From: a virus
IMG/VR virus record: IMGVR_UViG_3300028571_002266
Coordinates: 1-64,000 of that record
Reading direction: 5' to 3' (one strand)
DNA: 64,000 bases
A program made the translations under genes and the position numbers. Below are positions 42,148 to 49,940 of this stretch, one piece after another. Within the stretch, counting starts at the first letter, position 1, and each line of letters begins with the position of its first letter. The notes under the pieces were generated by a model that saw nothing but the letters and a program-made list of their open reading frames with translations, made no database searches and was not told the DNA's origin.

Positions 42148-43482
42148 ATGAACTTTGAGTCTCTGGCCAAGTTGCTTACAGAAATCGACCACAAGACCCT
42201 ATTCTTGCGATTTAATCCTGAGGTTCTTGATTTCACAGACAAGGAATCGTCTTGTGAGCTTCAGTTCTTTATTCCTGATGGTCGAATCTTCAAGATTGAG
42301 TTGAAAGATGAGACTATGCCTTTGATTCTAAGCTTCTTGGGTATATCTTTGTTTGAAAAAGATTGCAAAATATTTACTTGGAATTGGAAGTGTTTTGCTT
42401 CTTATGTTTTTGCTAAGAAGAACAAGTTTTATGACATAAAGGCTTCTATTGTTGATATCAAGATAATTGAGTCATTTAGCGGTATAAAGAAGAATGCTCC
42501 TGAAAGTTATGTTGAGGCTTTCAATAGAATAAAGAATTTAGTTTCTTCTGGTTTGTGGAAGGAAAGTGAGAATATTTACAAGAACATTCATCTTCCTTTG
42601 ATGACAACAGTTATACCAGCATTGGAGAAGATAGGTATTGTTGATTCTTCTTTGCATTCTAAGGTTCATGCTTATTACGAGATTGATGGGCAGGACAATG
42701 GTCGATTGAAGTGTTTCGGTGCCTTCAAGAATTCTTATGTTCCTCACACAATGGGATCTGAACTGAAAGAAGTTTTGAGGCCTGTTGGTTACGATAATTT
42801 TTTTATGAGTTTTGACTTTAAGGGGATGGAAGTATTTGTTTTGGCGCATTTGAGTAAGGATCGAAATTTATTGAGACTTTGCGATCAGGAAGACATATAT
42901 CTTTCCTTGTATAGGGTTTTAATTGGACAGGAGAAGGAAAAAAATGATAGGGAATTGGCAAAAAAATGTTTTTTGCCGGTTATATATGGACAGTCAGCCC
43001 GATCACTTTCTTTGAGATGTGGTTTGGCGGCTGATGTGGCCGAAAAAGTGGTGGAACGAATTAGTTCTTTGTTTCCTGCTGCTATTTCATTTGTTGCCGA
43101 TTGCGAAAGCAAAGTTAAAAAAGATGGATATGCAAAGGATTTCTTCGGTAAGAGAAGAACAAACTTTGAGGTTGGGAAGGAATACCTTGCCAGAAATTTT
43201 GCAGTGCAGTCTCCTGCTGCGACGATATGCCTAGAGAAACTTATCAGTTTATATTTTTGTTTGCAAAAACTCAATGAGTCATTGAAAGATAAAGCTGAAA
43301 TTGCTTATACTGTTCATGACGGATATGTTGTTTATGCCACAAAGGAAAACTGGAAGCAAGTTTACAAAAAATGTATGGATGCTTTGACTAGTGAATCTGA
43401 GTTGTGTCCCGGCCTTAAGCTGAAAGTTTCATGCAAAGGAGGACGCAATCTAAATGATCTAAAGGTTATAAAAAACGGCTAG
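42148..43482 (+). CDS. polA: Family A DNA polymerase without exonuclease domain
   Basis: 444 residues, so only the polymerase part of the PolA family is clear. Motif A is FMSFDFKGMEVFVLAHLSKD with catalytic Asp223. Motif B is RELAKKCFLPVIYGQS (residues 268-283), with the O-helix Arg, Lys and Tyr-Gly. Motif C is YTVHDGYVVYA with Asp391, where the usual HDE is HDG. The residue aligned with E. coli Phe762 is Leu276. No 3'-5' exonuclease motifs are visible in the first 200 residues; a separate DnaQ-like protein lies at 29827. The start has GGAG upstream. Extends DNA in replication with the DnaB helicase nearby. Confidence 0.88.
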   Translation: MNFESLAKLLTEIDHKTLFLRFNPEVLDFTDKESSCELQFFIPDGRIFKIELKDETMPLILSFLGISLFEKDCKIFTWNWKCFASYVFAKKNKFYDIKASIVDIKIIESFSGIKKNAPESYVEAFNRIKNLVSSGLWKESENIYKNIHLPLMTTVIPALEKIGIVDSSLHSKVHAYYEIDGQDNGRLKCFGAFKNSYVPHTMGSELKEVLRPVGYDNFFMSFDFKGMEVFVLAHLSKDRNLLRLCDQEDIYLSLYRVLIGQEKEKNDRELAKKCFLPVIYGQSARSLSLRCGLAADVAEKVVERISSLFPAAISFVADCESKVKKDGYAKDFFGKRRTNFEVGKEYLARNFAVQSPAATICLEKLISLYFCLQKLNESLKDKAEIAYTVHDGYVVYATKENWKQVYKKCMDALTSESELCPGLKLKVSCKGGRNLNDLKVIKNG

Positions 43483-43493
43483 AGGATTAAGAA

Positions 43494-44045
43494 ATGCTTG
43501 ATATTGTACACAATTTCCCCATTACTGAAGCTGAATTTTTTGATTTGGATAAGAAGTTTTCAAAGCTTTGCTGGCATGCTGCTCATGAATTGAAGAAAAA
43601 GAATACAAACAATAATTTTCTTGATGATGCAGAAGACATCAAACAAGAATTACAAATGAGTATGCTTCGTGCTGGAAGTTATTATAAGCGTCAGGTTTAT
43701 ATCGAGAAATGCTTTGAAATTGCCAAGAATTATGTGAGTGATCAATTCATCATGAAGGTTCTTAAAGAGCTTGAGAATCTTTGGAGCAATAGAACCAGAC
43801 ATGGTGCAAATAGGCAGAAGTATGGTCATTTCCAAGAAAAGATACTTGACAGAATAATTAACAAGTTTGTGCCTAAAGAACATAGGCCTAAGAAGGATGC
43901 TCCTTTGAAGATTGACAGTAAGTTTACAACATATTGCAAGGCAATTGTGTGGAACGGTCAGAAGAGCATGGGCAAAAAGATTACCCGTGAAAAATCGATT
44001 CGTAGCGGTATGGTTTCACTAAGCGAGTTTGATTTCTTACATTGA
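43494..44045 (+). CDS. Sigma-factor-like protein (possible gp55-type late sigma)
   Basis: 183 residues. FSKLCWHAAHELKKK, then DDAEDIKQELQMSMLRAGSYYKR, looks like sigma region 2.1-2.2 (the AEDIxQE segment that binds RNA polymerase). IDSKFTTYCKAIVWNGQKSMGKKI resembles the region 2.3-2.4 FxTYxxxxVxN helix. A ~70-residue insert separates them. No region 4 is seen, as in T4 gp55. It lies between DNA polymerase and helicase genes, and the window holds CTAAATA late-type elements. Assignment is by pattern; a divergent helical DNA-binding protein is the alternative. Confidence 0.5.
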   Translation: MLDIVHNFPITEAEFFDLDKKFSKLCWHAAHELKKKNTNNNFLDDAEDIKQELQMSMLRAGSYYKRQVYIEKCFEIAKNYVSDQFIMKVLKELENLWSNRTRHGANRQKYGHFQEKILDRIINKFVPKEHRPKKDAPLKIDSKFTTYCKAIVWNGQKSMGKKITREKSIRSGMVSLSEFDFLH

Positions 44046-44057
44046 GATTAATATAAT
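44029..44057 (+). promoter_or_regulatory. Sigma70-like promoter for the small RNA
   Basis: TTGATT at 44029-44034, 17-base spacer, TATAAT at 44052-44057. The predicted start, at about 44063-44064, coincides with the first base of the long closing stem of the RNA downstream. The -35 is inside the end of the sigma-like gene. Confidence 0.65.
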
Positions 44058-44062
44058 ATCTT

Positions 44063-44167
44063 GAGCAGCATAGTTCGCCGTCCTGACCATATTTTATAAA
44101 ATACATTTAATTAATTTACATAGTCCGATCTAATGGCTGAGTTTAACGGCGTGCTGCTCATTTTTTT
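44063..44167 (+). ncRNA. Candidate small RNA with closing stem and intrinsic terminator
   Basis: About 105 nt. GAGCAGCA (44063-44070) pairs with TGCTGCTC (44152-44159), and CGCCGT (44076-44081) pairs with ACGGCG (44146-44151), leaving a 5-nt bulge on the 5' side. The loop of ~64 nt is AT-rich and contains TTTTATAAAA. The 3' strand is followed by A and seven T, a terminator. With its own promoter, the unit looks like a stand-alone RNA. It could instead be an attenuator for dnaB, whose ATG is 63 bases further on. Confidence 0.65.
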
Positions 44168-44229
44168 CAAATCAATCTGGATCATTCCATATTTTGTGCT
44201 ATTCTGGTGTGAGCCTATAGGAATCATAG

Positions 44230-45759
44230 ATGCGTGAACTCACACCAGAAGAACAAGCCCAACTTGAGTCAATGACTGACCCAGAGGTGGTCAAATCAAA
44301 GTTTGCATGGGACGATACTTTTCAGCGCAGACTCTTAGCAATGCTTTTAACTGATGATTACATGCTTATTCAGTCGATGGATAAAATAAAGCCAGAATAT
44401 TTCAGCAATGAATCTCATATTCTTATTTGTCGAATTCTTTTGACTTATTTTACCAAAGAAAAATTTAGACCTAAAGATTGGATCATATCTCAAGAACTTA
44501 CCAATCTTCTAAAGGATCGTGATCGCACAATTCAGTTGCATTATCAGGCCGAACTCAAAAGCATATATGACTATTACGTTCCGGGAGTTGATTCCCGTGA
44601 ATACTTGATCGACAAAGTAACATATTTCGCTAAAGTTCAAGCTGTAAAGCTTGCTTTCCATTCTAGTTTGGAAAAAATGCAAGAAGCTCCTGAGGATGAA
44701 AAGACATGGAGTTTTGTTTACGAAAAAATGCGTGAAGCAATGCTTATCGACAGGAGCTACGAACCCGGTCTTGAATACTTCATGAACATTGATGAAATGT
44801 TTCGTCGTATGGACGATGTATTTGTCGGTAAAGACAGATTCACATCAGGTTTCCCAGCAATTGATAATGCTTTAACTGGTGGTGGATTATTTGCTGGTCA
44901 GATAGCAAGTTGGATTGGTTTGCCGGGAACTGGTAAATCATTAGCCTTAGTAAAGGCGGCTGTTGAAAATGTACTCTTGGGCCATAAGGTTCTTTATATC
45001 ACGTTGGAAATGGATGAACTTGGCATTGTGCAGCGTTTTACAAGTCAGTTCGCAAAGAAGGACATCAATAATCTTCGTGACATGAAAGATGAAATCAAAG
45101 CAACTATCGAAGAATTCAAGAAGGACAAGGCAGATCCTAACCTTTTGCATGTCAAGCAGTTTCCCGGTGGTCAGATTGATGTTAACGGCATAAGAGCCTA
45201 CATGGCTCAGTTGGAGCTAAGAGGATGGAAACCTAATGTTTTAATTGTTGACTATGTTGGTGAAATGAAAGACGATCCATCAGTTAAAAAATATGAAAGT
45301 GCCTATCGTATTTTGCGTGATCTTCGTGGTTATGGAGTTGAAAAAGGTCACTGCACTTTCACATGCGTTCAGCCAAATCAAACAGCCGCAAAGCTTGAAA
45401 TTGGACAATTTATTGATGAGTCTAATATCGGCACAAGCTTTGATCAGTTCAAGCCTCTTGATGCTTTTTGGTCAATTAATCAGCAGGTTTTGGAGAAGGA
45501 TGCTGAAGTTGGAAGGGTTTTTGTCATTAAGCATAGGAATGGTAGATCAAGGTTCGCATTCAAGATTGGCTTTGATTATAAGATTGGTACTCTTGATATG
45601 TTTGAAATATCGAAGGATACATATCGTGAAAGAATGAACTTGGTTCAAGAAAAGAAAGCTGAAGAAGTTACTATGGACAATGTAGGCGATGCTCCTTCGG
45701 GTAAGAGGCAGCGCAGTAAAAAGGGATTTGTTCCAGAAGAAGACACCTACGAGGCATAA
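44230..45759 (+). CDS. dnaB: Replicative DNA helicase, DnaB/T4 gp41 type
   Basis: 509 residues. N-terminal helical domain (FQRRLLAMLLTDDYMLIQSMDKIKPEYFSN). The RecA-like motor starts near residue 213: SGFPAIDNALTGGGLFAGQIASWIGLPGTGKSLALVKAA (Walker A), VLYITLEMDE (motif H1a), PNVLIVDYVGEM (Walker B), and a later CVQPNQTAAKLE/IGTSFDQFKPLDAFWSI segment with sensor Gln. It unwinds duplex at the fork 5'-3'. Sits beside the family A polymerase and the small basic protein. The C-terminus is charged and unstructured. Confidence 0.9.
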   Translation: MRELTPEEQAQLESMTDPEVVKSKFAWDDTFQRRLLAMLLTDDYMLIQSMDKIKPEYFSNESHILICRILLTYFTKEKFRPKDWIISQELTNLLKDRDRTIQLHYQAELKSIYDYYVPGVDSREYLIDKVTYFAKVQAVKLAFHSSLEKMQEAPEDEKTWSFVYEKMREAMLIDRSYEPGLEYFMNIDEMFRRMDDVFVGKDRFTSGFPAIDNALTGGGLFAGQIASWIGLPGTGKSLALVKAAVENVLLGHKVLYITLEMDELGIVQRFTSQFAKKDINNLRDMKDEIKATIEEFKKDKADPNLLHVKQFPGGQIDVNGIRAYMAQLELRGWKPNVLIVDYVGEMKDDPSVKKYESAYRILRDLRGYGVEKGHCTFTCVQPNQTAAKLEIGQFIDESNIGTSFDQFKPLDAFWSINQQVLEKDAEVGRVFVIKHRNGRSRFAFKIGFDYKIGTLDMFEISKDTYRERMNLVQEKKAEEVTMDNVGDAPSGKRQRSKKGFVPEEDTYEA

Positions 45760-45761
45760 AA

Positions 45762-45935
45762 ATGGCTAAATATAAAGTTTTTGAAAATGTTCTGAATGAA
45801 TATGTCAATCATCCAACTCAAGTTTTGGTTGACGAAGTTGAGGCTAATTCCCCAGAAGAAGCGGCTAATATTATCCGTATGATCCACCCAAATAAAGGTT
45901 CACTGACAATCAATGGTCAGCAATTCGAGGGATAA
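45762..45935 (+). CDS. Small 57-residue phage protein
   Basis: Begins MAKYKVFENVLNEYVNHPTQ two bases after the helicase stop and ends two bases before the next gene. The composition is ordinary and globular: a beta strand, VEANSPEEAANIIRMIHP as an amphipathic helix, then KGSLTINGQQFEG. Codon use matches its neighbours. Unrecognised, but tight packing makes it very likely real. Confidence 0.7.
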   Translation: MAKYKVFENVLNEYVNHPTQVLVDEVEANSPEEAANIIRMIHPNKGSLTINGQQFEG

Positions 45936-45937
45936 TC

Positions 45938-46672
45938 GTGAGAAATTTTGAAAAATCCATTTTCTCGCAAAGAGGACAAGATGGAATCAATGAGATCTTG
46001 GTTCATAGAATTTACAGTGACCCAAGATCTCATTTTTTTGTCGAAATAGGAACTCAGGATGGAGGAGAATGCAATACACGATATTTTCGTGAAGCATATG
46101 GATGGAATGGATTGTTGATTGATGGAGAATATGAAAATCCTAAAATTAATTTACATAAACATTTTATAACTGTAGAAAACATCGTTGGTATATTGCAGAA
46201 ATACAATGTTCAACGTGATTTTCAGTTGTTGTCTTTAGACATTGATCAAAACACATTTTATATTCTTAAAAAAATCATGACATCTTTCAGGCCTGATATA
46301 ATTGATGTTGAATACAATTCAACTCATAGTCCAGATGAAGACAAAGTTGTTTTTTATTATGATCATTCTAAGTGGGATAAAACAAATTATTTTGGTGGAT
46401 CACTTTTAAGTTTTTATAATATGTTGAAACCATTAGGTTATTCGTTGGTTTACACAGAAGTGACTGGAACAGATGCTTTTTTCGTCAAGAACGAAATAAT
46501 CAGTAAGAAAAATTTATATTTTGAAAATATAAACGATGTTGCTAAAATCTATAATAGTCCAAAATATGGACTTGGTCCTGATGGAGGTCATCCTCCAGAT
46601 CAATTTGATCGTAGTTATTTTACCGCTGATCAGGCTTGTTTTTTTATTGGAGAATCATTATATGGCCAGTGA
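45938..46672 (+). CDS. FkbM-like SAM-dependent methyltransferase
   Basis: 244 residues, GTG start with GAGGGA upstream. SQRGQDGINEILVHRIY and FFVEIGTQDGGECNTRYFREAYGWNGLLIDGE follow the FkbM layout (VEIGaxxGxxs...GwxGlliE). LLSLDIDQNTFYILKKI and PDIIDVEYNS are the acidic acceptor-side motifs. Relatives O-methylate sugars or peptidic metabolites. The end overlaps the next gene by 11 bases. Confidence 0.7.
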   Translation: MRNFEKSIFSQRGQDGINEILVHRIYSDPRSHFFVEIGTQDGGECNTRYFREAYGWNGLLIDGEYENPKINLHKHFITVENIVGILQKYNVQRDFQLLSLDIDQNTFYILKKIMTSFRPDIIDVEYNSTHSPDEDKVVFYYDHSKWDKTNYFGGSLLSFYNMLKPLGYSLVYTEVTGTDAFFVKNEIISKKNLYFENINDVAKIYNSPKYGLGPDGGHPPDQFDRSYFTADQACFFIGESLYGQ

Positions 46673-47150
46673 TGCACCTTTGGAAAAAGTTCGAGTAACA
46701 GTTCAGGGTAAAGAGATCATTCTCGACCCTGATAACATGAAATATAATGAAAATAATCTCCCAGAATATATGAGTAAAGAATATGGATGGGTTGATTATT
46801 TGGGCAAACAACTGGAATATGCTCAGAAAGAATTATTGATTGCAGAAGTTGATTCGGAAGCGATTTATAGTTTGAGATTCATTGAGTCAAAAGACGCTGG
46901 AAATTCAGATAATTATGCCAAGGCTTATTCAACAGCAAATGTTGATGTTGTTGCTGCAAAAAGACATGTTATCGATAGGAAAGAAGTTGTCGGGCATATT
47001 AAGGCTCATTTGAAAGCATGGGATAAGAATCATGAAAATGTACAAAATAGAGGTCATTCTTTAAGACAAGAAATGAAAGTTCTTAATCGTGATATTTATG
47101 ATACTGATTCATCTAAAAATTCTTGTACATTTGAGGATTATCTGAAATAA
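46662..47150 (+). CDS. uvsY: UvsY-like recombination mediator
   Basis: The start was placed at MASDAPLEK, with GGAGAA upstream (162 residues). A longer frame runs through the preceding gene in another phase. The layout follows T4 UvsY: an N-terminal strand, DPDNMKYNENNLPEYMSKEYGWVDYLGKQLEYAQKELLIAE (long helix with the Y..W pattern), a central helix, then HENVQNRGHSLRQEMKVLNRDIY, matching the UvsY C-terminal SRGFxIKxxxD. UvsY loads UvsX on gp32-coated DNA, and both partners are encoded at 53924-56215. Assignment is by pattern, not search. Confidence 0.5.
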   Translation: MASDAPLEKVRVTVQGKEIILDPDNMKYNENNLPEYMSKEYGWVDYLGKQLEYAQKELLIAEVDSEAIYSLRFIESKDAGNSDNYAKAYSTANVDVVAAKRHVIDRKEVVGHIKAHLKAWDKNHENVQNRGHSLRQEMKVLNRDIYDTDSSKNSCTFEDYLK

Positions 47151-47152
47151 GA

Positions 47153-47181
47153 TTGACATTTATTATTTTTTTTTGTAAAAT
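47153..47181 (+). promoter_or_regulatory. Sigma70 promoter for the GNAT/dCMP deaminase pair
   Basis: TTGACA at 47153-47158, 17-base spacer, TAAAAT at 47176-47181. The start is near 47188, giving a ~19-nt leader that includes AGGAGA before the ATG at 47207. Confidence 0.7.
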
Positions 47182-47206
47182 AACTTCAGGCAAAAGGAGA
47201 CAAGGA

Positions 47207-47731
47207 ATGTCAGAGTCGATTATGCGCTGGATGCGTCAAAGTGATATGCCTGAAATTGTTAAAATTGAAAACCAGTGTTTCCCCCATCCTTGGGATCGTG
47301 ATGATTTTGATATTTGTCTTAAAAAGAAAGATCACATTGGAGTGGTCTTAACCATAGACAAGAAAATTGTCGGCTATATGATTTTTAACTTTAATAAGAG
47401 TTCTTATAACATATTAAGCATAGCTGTTGACCCAAATCATTATAAAAATGGATTTGGACGAAGAATGATAGAATACTTGAAGACAAAGATAAGGTCTTCA
47501 GCAGAAGGTCCAAAAGATAAGATTCATTTAATTGTTAGTGATCAGAATCTTAATTGTCACAATTTTTTGAAAGCTTTGAAATTTAAGGCCATTAGAATTC
47601 ATAAGAGATATTTTGGACCAGAACATGATGCTTATGAATTTTTCCTTGACATGAATGAGAATAAAGTCGAAGTCAAGAAAGTAAAAAATAGGAAACCAAG
47701 GAAAATAAAAGATGGCGACAGATTGGAATAA
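47207..47731 (+). CDS. GNAT-family N-acetyltransferase (RimI-like)
   Basis: The start is the ATG after AGGAGACAAGGA. A frame starting at 47153 is inside the promoter and is rejected. 174 residues: IMRWMRQSDMPEIVKIENQCFPHPWDRDDF (RimI-type N-terminus), VVLTIDKKIVGYMIF, then NILSIAVDPNHYKNGFGRRMIEYL, the acetyl-CoA motif A (V-x-P-x-x-x-x-x-G-x-G). HNFLKALKFKAIRIHKRYF closes the fold. The C-terminal ~20 residues are Lys-rich. Acetylates an unknown amine, perhaps a host protein N-terminus. Confidence 0.8.
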   Translation: MSESIMRWMRQSDMPEIVKIENQCFPHPWDRDDFDICLKKKDHIGVVLTIDKKIVGYMIFNFNKSSYNILSIAVDPNHYKNGFGRRMIEYLKTKIRSSAEGPKDKIHLIVSDQNLNCHNFLKALKFKAIRIHKRYFGPEHDAYEFFLDMNENKVEVKKVKNRKPRKIKDGDRLE

Positions 47732-48140
47732 ATGGTTTCTTGGTCTTGCTGAATATGTTTCAACTGCATCAAAAGACCCTTCAACAAAAGTCGGTGCTGT
47801 GATAGTTGACGATGAACGCCGTGTGGTATCACTTGGATACAACGGTCTTCCTCGTGGAGTAGACGACACAGAAGAAAGACTTAACAATCGTGACCTTAAA
47901 TATCGCATCATTGTTCATGCTGAGAGGAACAGCTTGTTGTTTGCAAGAGGTTCCGTTAAAGGATGTACAATTTACACATATCCCATGATGCCATGTGCTG
48001 TGTGTGCTTCTATGATTATTCAATCTGGAATTAAAAGGGTTGTTGCTCCAAGAAGCGATAACCCTCGTTGGCAGTCTGACATAGAACTTTCAATGCAGTT
48101 GTTTGGAGAGGCAGGAGTGGAAGTTGAATTTGTTGATTAA
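47712..48140 (+). CDS. dCMP deaminase
   Basis: 142 residues of the zinc-dependent cytidine/deoxycytidylate deaminase family. DPSTKVGAVIVDDERRVVSLGYNGLPRG is the conserved N-terminal substrate region, IIVHAERNSLL holds the zinc His and catalytic Glu (HAE), and YTYPMMPCAVCASMIIQSGIKRV holds the zinc Cys pair (PCxxC). It converts dCMP to dUMP for dTTP synthesis and fits with PyrB in pyrimidine supply. Overlaps the GNAT gene by 20 bases, and its TAA shares TTAA with the convergent gene. Confidence 0.9.
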   Translation: MATDWNKWFLGLAEYVSTASKDPSTKVGAVIVDDERRVVSLGYNGLPRGVDDTEERLNNRDLKYRIIVHAERNSLLFARGSVKGCTIYTYPMMPCAVCASMIIQSGIKRVVAPRSDNPRWQSDIELSMQLFGEAGVEVEFVD

Positions 48141-48730
48141 GAAGACCAAATATTGATCTGTTTTTCAAATTTACATATTTGCTTTTTATAAAATAAATCA
48201 ACTCTTTTTTTCAGTTGAGATTCCCAATCTTCTTGACATTCTGAAGTAAGAAGAAATTTCTTGTTTTTATCTTTTATTTGAAGTTGTCCATATCCAAGAG
48301 CTCCAATTGTGAGATTATTCCAGTCTAATTCACAAATATTAAAAACCTTTACATCTAAAATTTCCACTAAATCTTTATTTCTTTTGTAATCAACAAAAAT
48401 ATAATTTAAGCTTTGGTTTTTGTTTTGGAAAAACTTTTTGAGTCTTTTTACCGATATAAGGTTTGGCATCGAAAATCCAGCTTTTTCTTGGACATGATGT
48501 GTCTTGACATCGTAGAAAACATATTTTTTTTCAAATGGAATTATAAAGTCTTCTATTGATCTTTTGCTTTTGGCGGGGGAGAATCGTTCTTTGAATTGAT
48601 ATTCAACTATTTTAGAGCAAAGATTTTCTATCTTATCTCCTACAGCACGATGAGAAAAAGTCTCGTCAATTGTGAAATTTTTGAGATTTTCAGCGATTAT
48701 ATTTTTTATTTCTAAATTCAAAATCATCAA
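48137..48730 (-). CDS. Putative PD-(D/E)XK nuclease
   Basis: 197 residues. SIEDFIIPFEKKYVFYDVKTHHVQEKAGFSMPNLISVKRLKKFF places an acidic residue (Glu in SIED), then D-V-K (DVKTHH), as the D...(D/E)xK active-site core of restriction-endonuclease-fold proteins, followed by a strand SLNYIFVDYKR. The FSMPNLISV segment recalls type II restriction enzymes and phage host-degrading nucleases. Substrate unknown. Its ATG overlaps the stop of the glycosyltransferase upstream, and its stop is shared in TTAA with dCMP deaminase. Confidence 0.55.
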   Translation of the reverse strand: MMILNLEIKNIIAENLKNFTIDETFSHRAVGDKIENLCSKIVEYQFKERFSPAKSKRSIEDFIIPFEKKYVFYDVKTHHVQEKAGFSMPNLISVKRLKKFFQNKNQSLNYIFVDYKRNKDLVEILDVKVFNICELDWNNLTIGALGYGQLQIKDKNKKFLLTSECQEDWESQLKKRVDLFYKKQICKFEKQINIWSS

Positions 48731-49734
48731 ATGATCTCTTCTTTTATCAATTCTAAATTTGTAGATGAAATAAGTCCAGCGATAGGATATTTTCTTATGA
48801 GATTTTCAAAACCTTGAATAATTTGATCAGATTTAAGTTCTGTGATGCAAGGTTTTTGCATCTCTTTGCTTTTTGGGCAAACAATGCAAAGATAACATGG
48901 TCCGCATTCCCAATCGCCGTTATCACGATGTTTTTGCACAAGCTCAAAATCGTAATGTCTACCGTAAACCTTTCCATCAGTGAAAGAAAAAACACCAACT
49001 AGAGGTTTTTTTAACGCACCAGCAAGATGAAATGTTCCAGTATCAATTGATATTACATAATCTGCCGCTGCAACTAGCCCTTTCCAAGATTCAGGTTCAA
49101 TTTTTATAAATTGTGGAATATTTATGCTTGTAAAAATTTCAAGAGGTTCATTGTGAATGGTATAAACAAAAAATCCTTTATCACATAGTTTTTTGCATAC
49201 TTCATATATTTGTGTGTCTGTTAAGCTTTTTGATTGTCCAAACATACATTTGGTTGATTTGGCCGCAACTAAAACCATTGGAAGCTTTTTAGTGTTTATT
49301 TCATATAATTTTTCAATATAAAATTCTTTTTCTTTGCATTCCATGAAGCAGTTATGGTTTGAAAGCTTAACACCACAATGATTGGCCCAGATATCGCTAC
49401 GGTGAATGGTGTTTTTACCTCCCATTTTACTTTCATGCACACGACACACTGTCGTTATGTCATATGATGCTCCATATGTTCTTTCATTGATTTCTTCTAT
49501 TGCCACTGTTTTTGCATAAGGATGATCTTTAGCAAATTCTAAATATGTTCTAGGACAGGCATATGTTAAATTAATTTCAGGCATTACCTTATGAAAATCT
49601 TCAAACATCATTCTTTGCATAATGATGTCGCCATATCCACCTGCTTTTCTCTTGATGAGGACTTTATTCCTTCTGAGAAAATGTTCTTTTATCGTGATTG
49701 GACAAATAGTTTTTTTCTTAACGTAAGGAAACAT
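48727..49734 (-). CDS. GT9/heptosyltransferase-like glycosyltransferase
   Basis: 335 residues, GT-B. NKVLIKRKAGGYGDIIMQRMMFEDFHK (GDxxxxxR of GT9), VLVAAKSTKCMFGQSKSLTD, FVYTIHNEPL, and VAAADYVISIDTGTFHLAGALKKPLVGVF with the D-T-G-x-x-H-L-A donor motif of ADP-heptose:LPS transferases. Near the C-terminus WECGPCYLCIVCPKSKEMQKPC is a Cys-rich insert that may bind metal. Probably acts in host-like or virion glycan assembly with the UGM downstream. Confidence 0.8.
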   Translation of the reverse strand: MFPYVKKKTICPITIKEHFLRRNKVLIKRKAGGYGDIIMQRMMFEDFHKVMPEINLTYACPRTYLEFAKDHPYAKTVAIEEINERTYGASYDITTVCRVHESKMGGKNTIHRSDIWANHCGVKLSNHNCFMECKEKEFYIEKLYEINTKKLPMVLVAAKSTKCMFGQSKSLTDTQIYEVCKKLCDKGFFVYTIHNEPLEIFTSINIPQFIKIEPESWKGLVAAADYVISIDTGTFHLAGALKKPLVGVFSFTDGKVYGRHYDFELVQKHRDNGDWECGPCYLCIVCPKSKEMQKPCITELKSDQIIQGFENLIRKYPIAGLISSTNLELIKEEII

Positions 49735-49799
49735 ATATATCTTGTCTCTTTTTTACTACCTCAGTATTACAATTATACAAGTTCCAGCTGTCTGCATGG

Positions 49800-49919
49800 A
49801 TGTTTGATCTTTATGTAATGCTTGAAACCCTAATGCAGGAAAAGGATGCTTCAAGGCACTTTTCAAAGGTAATTCAACTAAGTTTAATTGAAAACTTGAA
49901 ATTGAGACAGAGAGGTTAA
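49800..49919 (+). CDS. Possible 39-residue basic peptide
   Basis: Plus-strand frame in a 200-base gap between two minus genes. The product starts MFDLYVMLETLMQEKDASRH and ends IENLKLRQRG, amphipathic and helical. No convincing ribosome site and only a weak upstream promoter (TTGTCT-17-TATTAC). The stop falls in the hairpin at 49909. Weak candidate. Confidence 0.25.
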   Translation: MFDLYVMLETLMQEKDASRHFSKVIQLSLIENLKLRQRG

Positions 49920-49940
49920 CCTTGTTGGTTCAACCTCTCT
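49909..49940 (-). terminator. Hairpin at the end of the UDP-galactopyranose mutase gene
   Basis: AGAGAGGTTAACC pairs with GGTTCAACCTCTCT with one bulged C. It lies against the stop of the minus-strand gene at 49939. The U-run after it on the minus strand is poor, so termination is uncertain. Confidence 0.45.

Noticed and set aside
43494-44045. Naming the protein as a confirmed late sigma factor
   Set aside because: Only region 2-like patterns are seen and an insert splits them; kept as a candidate.
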